From 66-474 sp040388785 (GTDB lineage: Bacteria; Pseudomonadota; Gammaproteobacteria; Xanthomonadales; Rhodanobacteraceae), in assembly GCA_040388785.1 (NCBI GenBank), contig JAZKBD010000039.1, forward strand, positions 1-64,000: DNA of 64,000 nucleotides. The letters run 5' to 3'. Under the pieces are notes generated by a model. It did not search any database. It had not been told where the DNA came from and saw only the letters and a list, made by a program, of their open reading frames with translations. The translations under genes and the position numbers were made by a program. Below, piece after piece: positions 7,139 to 16,151 of the stretch (positions are counted from its first letter, which is position 1; each line of letters begins with the position of its first letter).

Positions 7139-9397
7139 ATGGACCAGTCGAGATTTCCGGGTTTCTACAAATTGTCGGTGCCCGAACGCGTGAACCTGGT
7201 GCGCGAGCGCGGCCTGCTTTCGCGCGAAGATTTTCAGGTTCTGGCGAGCGGCGCGCACACGCTCAGCGTCGCGCGCGCCGACAAGATGATCGAGAACGTG
7301 GTCGGCGTGATGGGCTTGCCACTCGGGCTCGGCCTCAATTTCCTGATCAACGGCAAGGATCACGTCGTGCCGCTGGTCGTCGAGGAACCCTCGATCGTCG
7401 CCGCGCTTTCTTCGGCGGCGAAACTGGTGCGCGCTGCGGGCGGCTTCGCCACGCGCAGCACCGACCCGATCCTGATCGGCCAGGTGCAGATCGTCGACAT
7501 CGAGAACTCGTCGGCCGCGCAGGCCGCGCTGCTGCAGCGCAAACAGGAGATCATCAACCTCGCCAACAGCCTGCACCCGAACATGGTCGCGCGCGGCGGC
7601 GGCGCCAAGGACATCGAGGTGCGCATCCATCCGGCGGCCGATGGCCGTCGCGACATGGTGGTGCTGCATCTGCTGGTGAACACCTGCGACGCGATGGGCG
7701 CCAACATGGTCAACACCATGTGCGAAGGCGTGGCGCCGCTGGTGGAAGGCATCACCGGCGGCAAGGTGTTCCTGCGCATCCTCTCCAATCTCACCGACCG
7801 CGCGCTGGTGTGGGCGAAAGCGGTGATCCCGGTCGAACTGCTCGCGGGCAAGGGCTATGACGGCGAGCAGGTGCGCGACGGCATCATCCTCGCCAACGAT
7901 CTTGCGGTGTGCGACCCGTACCGCGCCGCGACGCACAACAAGGGCATCATGAATGGCGTCGATGCGGTCGCGCTCGCGACCGGCAACGACTGGCGCGCGC
8001 TGGAAGCCGCCGCGCACGCCTACGCCGCGCGCGGCGCGCACTACAGTTCGTTGACGCGCTGGTACAAGGATGACCAGGGCAACCTGGTCGGCACCATCGA
8101 AATGCCGATGAAGGTCGGCACCGTCGGCGGCAACCTGCAATCGAACGCGACCGTGGCGTTGAACCTGCGCCTGCTCACTGTCGCGAGCGCGCGCGAGTTG
8201 GCGGAAATCATGGGCGCGGTGGGCCTGGCGCAGAACTTCTCCGCGCTGCGTGCGCTGGTCACCGACGGCATCCAGCAAGGCCACATGACGCTGCACGCGC
8301 GCTCGGTCGCGGTGAGCGCGGGCGCGACGCCGGAAATTTTCGAGACCGTGGTCGAGCGTCTGCTCGACAGCGGTGAGATCAAGGTATGGAAGGCCAGGGA
8401 AATCATCGCCGAGGTCAGGAACCAGGTGCAGCCGGAAGCGAAGACCGTCGCGCACGGTTTCGAGCCGGTCGAGGAAGCCGAATACGCGACAGGTTACGGC
8501 AAGGCCATCCTGCTGGGCGAACACGCGGTCGTTTACGGACGCCACGCGATCGCGGTGCCGGTGCCGATGGCGATCCGCGCGCGCGCCGAGGAATCGGACG
8601 ACGGCACGCAACTCATCATTCCGCGCTGGGGCGTCGAATCGCGCCTGCATCCCGGCAGCAAGCATCCGGGTTCGTTCCTGCAATCACTGGAACTGATCCT
8701 GCAGAAACTCGAACTCACCGATCGACCGCTGCGCATCCAGGTCTATCCCAATCTGCCGCGCGCCAATGGACTCGGCGGTTCGGCCGCACTCGCGGTGGCG
8801 GTGATCCGCGCGCTGGATCATCACTGCGCGCTGGGTTTGACCGATGCGCAAGTGTGCGCGCTTGCCTACGAATGCGAGCGCGTCGCGCACGGCACGCCAT
8901 CGGGCATCGACAACACGGTCGCGACCTACGGCCAGCCGCTGCTGTACCAGCGCGGTGAGCCGCCGGTGATCGAACCGCTGCGTTTCGCCAAACCGTTGCC
9001 GATGGTGATCGGGCTGTCGGGCGTGGAAAGCCTGACCGCGCGCACCGTGGGCCGCGTGCGCGAGGCTTGGCAGCGCAACAAGAAACTCTACGAACGCATC
9101 TTCGATGAAATCGATTCGCTGGCGATGCAGGGCATCAAGGCGCTGGAAGCTTGGGACCTGCAACAGTTCGGCGAGCTGATGAACATCTGCCAGGGCCAGT
9201 TGAACGCGCTGCAGGTGTCGAGCTGGGAACTGGAGGAAATGATCCAGGTCGCGCGCGCGAATGGCGCCGTGGGCGCCAAGCTCACCGGCGGCGGCGGCGG
9301 CGGCGCGATGATCGCGTTGTGCCCGGACGATCCGGGCCGCGTGGTGCGCGCGCTGCAACAGGCCGGTTACCAGGCGATGGAGAGCAGCATTGGCTGA
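7139..9397 (+). CDS. Fused class II HMG-CoA reductase-mevalonate kinase
   Basis: A single 752-residue frame encodes two consecutive mevalonate-pathway enzymes. Residues about 1-430 are class II HMG-CoA reductase, with the catalytic set Glu83 (VEEPS), Lys268 (HNKGIMNG), Asp284 (TGND) and His382 (QGHMTLH), plus DAMGANMVNT in the cofactor domain. Residues about 450-752 are a GHMP mevalonate kinase: GKAILLGEHAVVYG (about 454), GLGGSAALA (about 544, the usual GLGSSAA with one Ser replaced by Gly), GTPSGIDN (about 585) and LTGGGGGGAM (about 715). The joining segment is short and in frame without any stop or low-quality sign. A ribosome-binding site AAGGA precedes the ATG by seven bases. Cofactor choice (NADH or NADPH) cannot be told from sequence by eye. 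Confidence 0.95.
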   Translation: MDQSRFPGFYKLSVPERVNLVRERGLLSREDFQVLASGAHTLSVARADKMIENVVGVMGLPLGLGLNFLINGKDHVVPLVVEEPSIVAALSSAAKLVRAAGGFATRSTDPILIGQVQIVDIENSSAAQAALLQRKQEIINLANSLHPNMVARGGGAKDIEVRIHPAADGRRDMVVLHLLVNTCDAMGANMVNTMCEGVAPLVEGITGGKVFLRILSNLTDRALVWAKAVIPVELLAGKGYDGEQVRDGIILANDLAVCDPYRAATHNKGIMNGVDAVALATGNDWRALEAAAHAYAARGAHYSSLTRWYKDDQGNLVGTIEMPMKVGTVGGNLQSNATVALNLRLLTVASARELAEIMGAVGLAQNFSALRALVTDGIQQGHMTLHARSVAVSAGATPEIFETVVERLLDSGEIKVWKAREIIAEVRNQVQPEAKTVAHGFEPVEEAEYATGYGKAILLGEHAVVYGRHAIAVPVPMAIRARAEESDDGTQLIIPRWGVESRLHPGSKHPGSFLQSLELILQKLELTDRPLRIQVYPNLPRANGLGGSAALAVAVIRALDHHCALGLTDAQVCALAYECERVAHGTPSGIDNTVATYGQPLLYQRGEPPVIEPLRFAKPLPMVIGLSGVESLTARTVGRVREAWQRNKKLYERIFDEIDSLAMQGIKALEAWDLQQFGELMNICQGQLNALQVSSWELEEMIQVARANGAVGAKLTGGGGGGAMIALCPDDPGRVVRALQQAGYQAMESSIG

Positions 9398-10004
9398 GCA
9401 CGAAGACAACCCTGCTGCCGATCGGCGTGTCGTCTCGTTCGATTCCGAACGCCTGATCCTGGTCGACGAAGCCGATCGCGAGATCGGCCATGCCAGCAAG
9501 GCCGACGCGCACGCCGGACGCGGCATCCTGCACCGCGCATTCTCGCTATTCGTGTTCAATCCCGCGGGCGAACTGCTGCTGCAACAGCGTGCGCCATCGA
9601 AGCCGCTGTGGCCTGGTTACTGGGCCAACAGTTGCTGCAGCCATCCGCGCGGCGGCGAAGACATGGACACCGCGACGCAGCGCCGCTTGCGCGAAGAACT
9701 CGGTTTCACCTGCCCGCTCGAATTCATCTACAAGTTCCAGTACCACGCCGAATACGGCGACGCCGGTTCGGAGACCGAACTGTGCTGGGTGTACGTCGGC
9801 ACGTCCGACGCGCCGGTGCGCGTCAACGACACCGAAATCGAGGCATGGCGCTACGTGAAACCCGAAGCGCTGGATCGCGAGATCGCGGAATCACCCGAGC
9901 GCTTCACGCCTTGGCTGAAAATGGAATGGCAGCGCCTGCGCGGCGAATTCGCCGACCGCTTGCCGGGCAGCGACGAACCACCGCGCCGCCAGCGCGAAGC
10001 GTGA
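9390..10004 (+). CDS. idi: Isopentenyl-diphosphate delta-isomerase, type I
   Basis: Nudix-fold enzyme interconverting isopentenyl and dimethylallyl diphosphate. It has 204 residues, slightly longer than usual owing to a charged C-terminal tail. The family blocks LHRAFSLFVFN, NSCCSHPRGGED (catalytic Cys and metal-binding His), the Nudix-like RLREELGF, and ETELCWVY with the second catalytic Glu are present. The start appears to be TTG at 9390, overlapping the fusion gene by eight bases, with GGAG seven bases upstream; there is no ATG in a suitable place. It completes the route from HMG-CoA to the allylic C5 units in this operon. Confidence 0.92.
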   Translation: MAEHEDNPAADRRVVSFDSERLILVDEADREIGHASKADAHAGRGILHRAFSLFVFNPAGELLLQQRAPSKPLWPGYWANSCCSHPRGGEDMDTATQRRLREELGFTCPLEFIYKFQYHAEYGDAGSETELCWVYVGTSDAPVRVNDTEIEAWRYVKPEALDREIAESPERFTPWLKMEWQRLRGEFADRLPGSDEPPRRQREA

Positions 10005-10140
10005 TCGCGATCGCGGTTGCGCTGAAACCCGCGTGAATCCGCCGTCTGCGGCCTCAACGCCGCGTTGACACGTGGCGGTCCACCATGCAGGGCAACGAGG
10101 CCGGTGCATCCGCCGGTTCTGCGCGCCGCAGGAGATCCGC

Positions 10141-11271
10141 ATGTCGATTCCCATTCGCCAGCAGTTGAAGGTCGCCAGCTACATCATCGGCCGCCGCCTG
10201 CACGGCGTGACGCGTTACCCGCTCACGTTGATGCTGGAGCCGCTGTTCCAGTGCAACCTCGCCTGCCCCGGCTGCGGCAAGATCGACTACGACTCGCACA
10301 TCCTGAAGCAGCGGTTGTCGGTCGAGGAATGCCTGCAGGCGGTCGACGAATGCGGCGCGCCGATGGTTTCGATTCCCGGCGGCGAGCCGCTGATCCACAA
10401 GGACATCAAGCAGATCGTCGATGGAATCATCGCGCGCGGCAAGTACGTGTACCTGTGCACCAACGCGATCCTGCTGGAAAAGAAGCTCGACCTGTTCACG
10501 CCATCGCCGCAGCTCACGTTTTCGGTGCACCTCGACGGCATGCGCGAACGTCACGACGAGAGCGTGGGCCGCGAAGGCATTTTCGACGTCGCGGTGTCAG
10601 CGATCCGCGCCGCGAAAAAACGCGGCTTCCGCGTCAACATCAACACCACGCTGTTCACCACCGCGCAGCCCGCGGAAGTCGCCGAGTTCTTCGACTTCGC
10701 TACCAACGACCTGAAAGTGGACGGCATCACCGTGTCACCGGGCTATCACTACGAGCACGCGCCGCGCCAGGACGTGTTCATGGGCCGGCGCCAGTCGAAG
10801 GAACTGTTCCGCAACATCTTCAAGCGCAAGAAGGGAAAGCACAGCCGTTGGCCGCTGTCGCACTCCAGCCTGTTCCTCGATTTCGTGTGCGGCAACCAGG
10901 GCTACCAGTGCAGCGCCTGGAGCATGCCGTGCCGCAACGTGTTCGGCTGGCAGAAACCGTGCTACCTGCTGGTCGATGAAGGGTACGCGTCGAGCTTCAA
11001 CGACCTGAAGGAGAAAACCAACTGGGACAACTACGGCGTCGGGCGCAATCCGAAGTGCGCGAACTGCATGGCGCATTGCGGATTCGAAGGCACCGCGGCC
11101 GCCGACGCGTTCGCGCATCCATTGAAGGCGTTGTGGACGAGCGTGCGCGGACCGAAGCTCACGGGTCCGTTCGCGGCCGATCCGCCGATCCTGTACGACA
11201 CGCCGGAACCCAACCAGCGCCGTCCGCACAGCACCATCCCGATCGCGCACGTCGGCGGCGTCCAGCACTGA
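10141..11271 (+). CDS. hpnH: Adenosyl-hopene transferase HpnH (radical SAM)
   Basis: Radical SAM enzyme that joins the 5'-deoxyadenosyl group to hopene, making the first C35 hopanoid. The 376-residue protein carries the cluster motif CNLACPGC (Cys38, Cys42, Cys45), the GGEP motif SIPGGEPLIHKD, and a C-terminal cysteine-rich part (CANCMAHCGFEG) typical of HpnH. AGGAG lies six bases before the ATG. It is 136 bases after idi, the largest gap within the operon; I see no terminator there, so it is probably still co-transcribed. The product should feed HpnG. Confidence 0.95.
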   Translation: MSIPIRQQLKVASYIIGRRLHGVTRYPLTLMLEPLFQCNLACPGCGKIDYDSHILKQRLSVEECLQAVDECGAPMVSIPGGEPLIHKDIKQIVDGIIARGKYVYLCTNAILLEKKLDLFTPSPQLTFSVHLDGMRERHDESVGREGIFDVAVSAIRAAKKRGFRVNINTTLFTTAQPAEVAEFFDFATNDLKVDGITVSPGYHYEHAPRQDVFMGRRQSKELFRNIFKRKKGKHSRWPLSHSSLFLDFVCGNQGYQCSAWSMPCRNVFGWQKPCYLLVDEGYASSFNDLKEKTNWDNYGVGRNPKCANCMAHCGFEGTAAADAFAHPLKALWTSVRGPKLTGPFAADPPILYDTPEPNQRRPHSTIPIAHVGGVQH

Positions 11272-11291
11272 CAAGCGCGCAACCGGCGGCC

Positions 11292-12410
11292 ATGGCCATC
11301 CTGATCCTCGCCGCCCTCGCACTGGCATGCTGGGCCGGCGTGCTGCTCGCGCCATGGGCCGCATGGCTTTGCCGCGAACATCTCGAACCTGATCCCGCGT
11401 CGCCGGCGCCGCACGGTGATTTCACGGTGCTGATTCCCGCCCGCAACGAAGCGCAGGTGATCCGCGAAACGCTGCGCGCGTTGGCGGTCGCGGCGCCCGG
11501 CGCAGCGGTAATCGTCGTCGACGATCAATCGACCGACGGCACCGCGGCCCGCGTGCGTGCCAGCGGTTTGCCGAACCTCACGCTGATCGCCGGCACACTG
11601 CCGCCCTCCGGCTGGACCGGAAAACTCTGGGCGCTGCAACAAGGCCTCGAACGCGTCGCCACGCCGCGCGTACTGTTGCTGGATGCCGACATCCGGCTCG
11701 CACCCGGAATGCTCGCGCCGCTGCAGCGCAAGGCCGACGAAGGCCACGCGCTGGTCTCGTTGTGCGCGGAACCGTGCTGGGTCGGCATCGCCGCGAGCTG
11801 GCTGCTGCCGGCGTTCGTGCATTTCTTCAAGCTGCTGTATCCGTTCGCGCTGGCCAACGACGTACACTCGCGCGTCGCAGCGGCGGCGGGCGGCGTGGTC
11901 CTGGCCGACCGCGCCGCGCTGCTCGACGCCGGCGCTTTCGGCGCGTGGCGCGATGCGATCATCGACGACTGCACGCTGGCCGCACGCGTCAAGCGCGAGG
12001 GCCGTCGCTGCTGGATCGGCCTGACCCGCGGCGCCACCAGCCAGCGCCGCGCCGGCTTCGCGGACATCGCGCACATGATCGCGCGCACCGCGTTCGTGCA
12101 GTTGCGCGAATCACTGCTGCTGACCGTCGCCGTCTCCGTCCTGTTGATCGTGTCGTTCTGGATACCCGTGTTCGCGCTCGCATCCGGGCCGACGCACGCC
12201 GCACGCGCGCTCGGCCTGATCGCCACGCTTGCGATGCTCGCATGCTATTTGCCGACGCTGATGTACTACCGCCGCAATCCGTTGTCTGCGTTGCTGCTGC
12301 CGCTCGCCGCGACGTTCTTTCTCGCGGCAACCTGGTATTCGGCATGGCGTGCCCTCGCCGGCACGCGCTCGGTGTGGAAAGGCCGGCACTACCAGCGTCG
12401 AGAGGCTTGA
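11292..12410 (+). CDS. hpnB: Hopene-associated glycosyltransferase HpnB
   Basis: Membrane-bound family 2-type glycosyltransferase, 372 residues. An N-terminal membrane segment precedes the nucleotide-sugar domain with VLIPARNEAQVI, VVDDQSTDGT and the metal-binding LLDADIRL. A later IIDDCTLAARVK and a QRRAGFADIAHM-type segment are followed by about three C-terminal membrane helices. HpnB is presumed to glycosylate bacteriohopanepolyols; donor and acceptor are unproven. The start is 20 bases after hpnH and the stop TGA abuts the next ATG. Confidence 0.88.
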   Translation: MAILILAALALACWAGVLLAPWAAWLCREHLEPDPASPAPHGDFTVLIPARNEAQVIRETLRALAVAAPGAAVIVVDDQSTDGTAARVRASGLPNLTLIAGTLPPSGWTGKLWALQQGLERVATPRVLLLDADIRLAPGMLAPLQRKADEGHALVSLCAEPCWVGIAASWLLPAFVHFFKLLYPFALANDVHSRVAAAAGGVVLADRAALLDAGAFGAWRDAIIDDCTLAARVKREGRRCWIGLTRGATSQRRAGFADIAHMIARTAFVQLRESLLLTVAVSVLLIVSFWIPVFALASGPTHAARALGLIATLAMLACYLPTLMYYRRNPLSALLLPLAATFFLAATWYSAWRALAGTRSVWKGRHYQRREA

Positions 12411-13712
12411 ATGCAGCAGCGCGTGGCGCCAGCAGCGGCAACGCCTCCGGGATGGGCGCACCTGTCCGACGCCGCCGTCGCGGCGCATCCGGTTGGCAAC
12501 TGGCTGCTGCAGATGGGCTTCGACCTGTGGATCGGCCTGTGCTACGACCGCGAGGTCGTGATGCCCGGGAACTTCGCGCTCGCGCCGGGTTCGCTGATCG
12601 CGTCCAACCACCAGCGCGACGCGGATGGTCCGATGCTGGGCAACATCCTGGCGCGCAGGCGCGGCCTGCGTTTCGAAGGCAAGCCGCCGTTCTACGCCAC
12701 CCGCGAAGACCTGTTCCGCCCCGGCATTCTTTCGCGCCTCACCGTGCACTGGCCCGCGCCGTTGTCGGCCTTGCTCGGGCGCATTTCGCTGGCGTGGTTT
12801 TTCCCGCTGGGGCGCACCGAACCAATGCGGCGCGTGCGCGAATTCACGCTGGGCGAAACGCTGCGCGCGCTGTTGGATGCGGGCCTCGGTGAATCCGATT
12901 GCAGCGCGCTGCTCAACGCACGCGGCCAGCGCGAATTGTCGGCGACACGCGGGAAGCTTGCCGACTGCCTCGCTCGCGCGAAACCCGCCGTCCTCGAACG
13001 CTGGTGGGGCCTGCGCCGCCTGAAGGTCAGTGCCCTGCAGGCGATCGCCCCGGCGTTTCGCAGCGCCGTCGAGATGCAGCTCGCGCATTTCGCGCGGCGC
13101 CTCGACCGCGGCTGCTGCGTGTATTTTTCGCCGGAAGGCACGATCTCGATGGACGGCCATTTCTGCCGCGTCCGCGAGGGCTTTTTCCGGCTGGTCCACC
13201 TCACCGCGGAGCCGGCATGGATCCAGCCGATGGGGCTGGGCTACGACACGCTCGGACCGGGGCGTTCGCGCGTCGTGGTGCGCATAGGCGAACGTTTCCG
13301 TGCCGACACTTCGCTCGATCGCCGCGCCTTCGACGCGACGCTGCGCGGCACGATCCTGCGACTGGTTCCGGTGACACCGAGCCATCTGCTGGGGCGCTGG
13401 CTGGTGCATGGTCCGCGCGCGTTCACGCCCGGCGATCTCGCCGGATGGATCGAACGTTGCCATGCCGCGCTGCAGACCGCGCATCCATCGCTGGACCCGC
13501 TGTTCGCACGCGCCGACGCGAATGCCATCGCCGGCGCGAGACTGCGCTGGCTCGAGCGCAAGAACCTGGTGGTGCGCCGCGGCGATGCGTACGAAAACAT
13601 TTGCCCGCGTGACGCACCGCCCGGCTGGCGCAAGCCCGCCAACGTCGTGCGCTATCTCGACAACTATCTCGCCGATCTCGTCGCAGCGGTCGACCGGGTG
13701 TTGCCATGCTGA
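12411..13712 (+). CDS. PlsC-like acyltransferase in hopanoid operon
   Basis: Lysophospholipid-acyltransferase-like protein, 433 residues, longer than ordinary PlsC (about 240-270). The HX4D-type catalytic motif is SNHQRDADGP (near residue 65) and an FPEGT-like motif appears as YFSPEGTISMDG near residue 240; the stretch between them holds an inserted region of roughly 60 residues rich in Arg and Leu. There is no clear membrane anchor. Its ATG abuts the stop of hpnB and its end overlaps the HpnL-like gene by seven bases, so it belongs to the operon. I infer acyl transfer onto a hopanoid, glycolipid or phospholipid, but the acceptor is unknown. Confidence 0.75.
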   Translation: MQQRVAPAAATPPGWAHLSDAAVAAHPVGNWLLQMGFDLWIGLCYDREVVMPGNFALAPGSLIASNHQRDADGPMLGNILARRRGLRFEGKPPFYATREDLFRPGILSRLTVHWPAPLSALLGRISLAWFFPLGRTEPMRRVREFTLGETLRALLDAGLGESDCSALLNARGQRELSATRGKLADCLARAKPAVLERWWGLRRLKVSALQAIAPAFRSAVEMQLAHFARRLDRGCCVYFSPEGTISMDGHFCRVREGFFRLVHLTAEPAWIQPMGLGYDTLGPGRSRVVVRIGERFRADTSLDRRAFDATLRGTILRLVPVTPSHLLGRWLVHGPRAFTPGDLAGWIERCHAALQTAHPSLDPLFARADANAIAGARLRWLERKNLVVRRGDAYENICPRDAPPGWRKPANVVRYLDNYLADLVAAVDRVLPC

Positions 13713-14719
13713 AGATTTTCCAGCACGCGCGCACCATCCTGAAACCGCAGGTGGTCTTGCCGGTGCTGCTTGCGGCCGCGCTGCTGGTGTTCGCGTTCAA
13801 TCTTGGCGACCTCGGCAAGGTCGTGGCGCGGCTGCGCGGCTTGCCGCTTCGCGTGCTGGGCATCTCGGTGGGCGCCGCGGCGGTTTACCTCGGCTGCAAG
13901 TCCGTGCAGTTGCGGCTGATGCTGCGCCGGATCGGCGTGCGGATACCGTCGCGCTCGTTCTGGCTCGCCTTCGCGGTCGGCGAACTCACCGTCACGCTGC
14001 CGCTCGGATTGTTCTCGCAGAACTGGGTGATGTCGGCGTCGCGGCGCGTGCACGTCGGCCGCAGTTCGGCCGCGACGGTGATGATGCTGCTGGTCGAAAT
14101 CGCGACCGTGTTCCTGTTCCTCGCGGTCATCGCCATTCCTGGCTGGGGCGAGGTGCGCTGGATCGCGGTGGCGCTGCTCGCAGTATTCGTGGCGATCGTG
14201 GCGTGCGCGCTGCTGTTCGAGGACAAGGCGCGCAAGCTGCCCGGCCGCTTCCAGCGCGAGTGGCTGAAGAACATCGCGAAAGGCGCCATCGAATTGCTGG
14301 ACGGCCTGCGCAAGCTGTGCACGCCGTCGACGATCGCGATCAGCCTGGTGCTCGCGGCCATCTATCTCGGCGCGCTCGGCACCGCGTTCTGGCAGGTGGG
14401 CCACGGCATGCACGTGCAGCACCTGAGCTTCCTCGACGCGACGACGATCTACATGTTCTCGCTCGCCGTGATCCTGATCGGCGCCGGCCTGATCAGCCAA
14501 ATCGGCACGGTGGACCTGCTCGGCATGGTGATCGCGCGCGCGTGGGGCATCGGCTACACCGACGGCTTGGCGATGATGCTGGGGTTCCGCATCGTGTGGA
14601 CGGGTTCGATCTGGCTGCTGTGCCTGCCCATCGTAGGCGCGACGTGGCGCGAAATGCCGACCGAGAAACACAAGCGCGAGGGCAGCTCAGGCGATGGCGG
14701 CGAGAAAGCGTCCGACTGA
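13706..14719 (+). CDS. HpnL-like flippase-type membrane protein (UPF0104/LPG synthase TM family)
   Basis: Polytopic membrane protein of 337 residues with about seven to eight hydrophobic helices, matching the lysylphosphatidylglycerol synthase transmembrane family that includes HpnL. The conserved core segment with LPLGLFSQNW and a later GLISQIGTVDLLG are visible. HpnL proteins are linked to hopanoid handling or transport, so I infer lipid translocation here. The start overlaps the acyltransferase by seven bases. The charged C-terminus overlaps the convergent glycosyltransferase gene by 33 bases. It is the last gene of the operon. Confidence 0.7.
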   Translation: MLKIFQHARTILKPQVVLPVLLAAALLVFAFNLGDLGKVVARLRGLPLRVLGISVGAAAVYLGCKSVQLRLMLRRIGVRIPSRSFWLAFAVGELTVTLPLGLFSQNWVMSASRRVHVGRSSAATVMMLLVEIATVFLFLAVIAIPGWGEVRWIAVALLAVFVAIVACALLFEDKARKLPGRFQREWLKNIAKGAIELLDGLRKLCTPSTIAISLVLAAIYLGALGTAFWQVGHGMHVQHLSFLDATTIYMFSLAVILIGAGLISQIGTVDLLGMVIARAWGIGYTDGLAMMLGFRIVWTGSIWLLCLPIVGATWREMPTEKHKREGSSGDGGEKASD

Positions 14720-15962
14720 CGCTTCGGCGTCCAGCCGCGGAATGCCGGATGCCGCGCGTGCGCGTTCGAGGTCGCGCGGAATGTCGAGGTGCTTTTGTTG
14801 TTCCGACCACACGTGGCCCTTGTCGCGATGGAACCGCGCCAGGTATTCCTGCTCGCTTTGCCCCGGCGTCGCGACGAACAAGGCCTTGCGGCCGAGCGCC
14901 GCCAGCTCCATCAGCGTGGTGTAGCCGGAACGCGTCATCACCAGCTTCGCGCGGTTGAGCATTTCGGCCTGGCGCTCGCGATCGAGGTAATTGAATACCG
15001 TGGCGCCAGCGATGGTGCGCGGCTCGCTGCCTTCGCCCGGCTTGCCCAGCGTCACCACGATGCGGCCCGAAAGTTTCGGCAGCGCTTCCAGCACCAGATC
15101 TTCCAGCAGACCGCGCTGCGGTTCGATGCCGGATACCGAGAAGAACACATCGATGTCCTGTGCCACGTCCATGCGTCGCGCGCTGGACAGCGGGCCGATG
15201 TACACCAACCGCCCTGCGCCCCAATCGAAATCGGGATCGTGTCCCAGCCACCCCGACAGGCCGCCGTTTTCGGCGACGTCGGGAATCAGCATCTTGGTGA
15301 AGCCGCGCAAAAGATTCCGCTGGCCCCATTCCGCGACGCGCTGCGTGAAGCCGCTGCAGAACGGCACGACCTGATGGATCGAGTGGAGGATGCAGTAGCT
15401 CGGCACCGCGCTCGACCATAACCCGAAGCGGCTGTCCGACACCACGCAGTCGAAATGCCGTTCCGCGACGAGGCGGTCGGCCAGGCGGTGCTCGGCACGG
15501 AACCCCGCCAGCACCCACGGCATCGCCGCGGTCTGGCCACGCATCGGCGTCGAGCGGCCGAAGTTTGGATGGACGCGCCTGACCTGGACGGTTCCCGAAC
15601 TCGCCCTCGGCTTTCGGCGTTTGCCTTTCCGTTCGTGATTTGATTCCGTCGACGGAGATATCAATCTTGGGAGCAGGTGGCGTGCCCCCCGCCCTGAACA
15701 ATTTGCCGTAAGACTGCTGCGCGGCCAATGNNNNNNNNNNGAAGATCGCGGGATAGCGGCTGAACGGCGCCGGCGTATCCGCGACCGGAAAAAATTCGCA
15801 CGCGTCCCCGAGTTCGGCCTGCAGCAGGCGCATGCCCGCACCCGGCGCGATCACGATGGTCACCTCGTCGCCGCGCGCGAGCAGGGCGCTGATGAGCCCG
15901 AGGCTGCGCGTGGCGTGTCCCAGTCCCCAGTGGTAGACGCCGTACAGGACCCGTCGCCCCAT
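14687..15962 (-). CDS. MurG-like glycosyltransferase, broken by assembly gap
   Basis: Reading from ATG 15962 (AAGGAAG six bases upstream), the first 74 residues are a clean GT-B N-terminus: VLYGVYHWGLGHATRSLGLI and IAPGAGMRLLQ. The gap at 15731-15740 interrupts it. The remainder is in another frame from about 15540 downward (FRAEHRLADRL, VVSDSRFGLW, a C-terminal LVMTRSGYTTLMELAALG and PGQSEQEYLA). Roughly 190 bases beside the gap do not look like this family. With that part removed the protein would be about 370 residues, the expected size. Substrates are unknown; it converges on the hopanoid operon but is not part of it. Confidence 0.7.
15731..15740. other. Assembly gap (10 N) inside glycosyltransferase
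   Basis: A run of exactly ten N, likely a placeholder of unknown true length. The reading frame differs on the two sides, and the sequence on the low-coordinate side is foreign to the gene for about 190 bases. Confidence 0.99.
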
Positions 15963-16071
15963 CCAGACTTCCTTTGCCATGCAGGCGCAACCGCGATGCG
16001 CCATGCTGGCATGCAAAACGTGTATGCGGCGCGAATGCACCAATCATGCGAAAATCGGTCGGTTGCGATGC

Positions 16072-16148
16072 GACCCCGTAGCTCAGCTGGATAGAGCATC
16101 CCCCTCCTAAGGGGAAGGTCGCCCGTTCGAATCGGGCCGGGGTCGCCA
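16072..16148 (+). tRNA. tRNA-Arg (anticodon CCT)
   Basis: A full cloverleaf can be drawn by eye: acceptor GACCCCG pairs with CGGGGTC, D arm GCTC/GAGC, anticodon stem TCCCC/GGGGA with loop CTCCTAA (anticodon CCT at 16106-16108), T arm GCCCG-TTCGAAT-CGGGC, discriminator G and an encoded CCA. It is 77 nt including CCA. No integrase or duplicated 3' end is seen nearby, so there is no sign that it serves as an attachment site in this window. Confidence 0.96.
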
Positions 16149-16151
16149 CAC

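Noticed and set aside
7052..8683. Long antisense frame (543 codons) opposite the reductase-kinase fusion
   Set aside because: Shadow of the real gene: rich in Arg, His and Ala, with no domain signature.
16072..16148. tRNA-Arg as an integration site
   Set aside because: No integrase and no duplicated tRNA 3' end nearby; neighbouring genes have normal composition.
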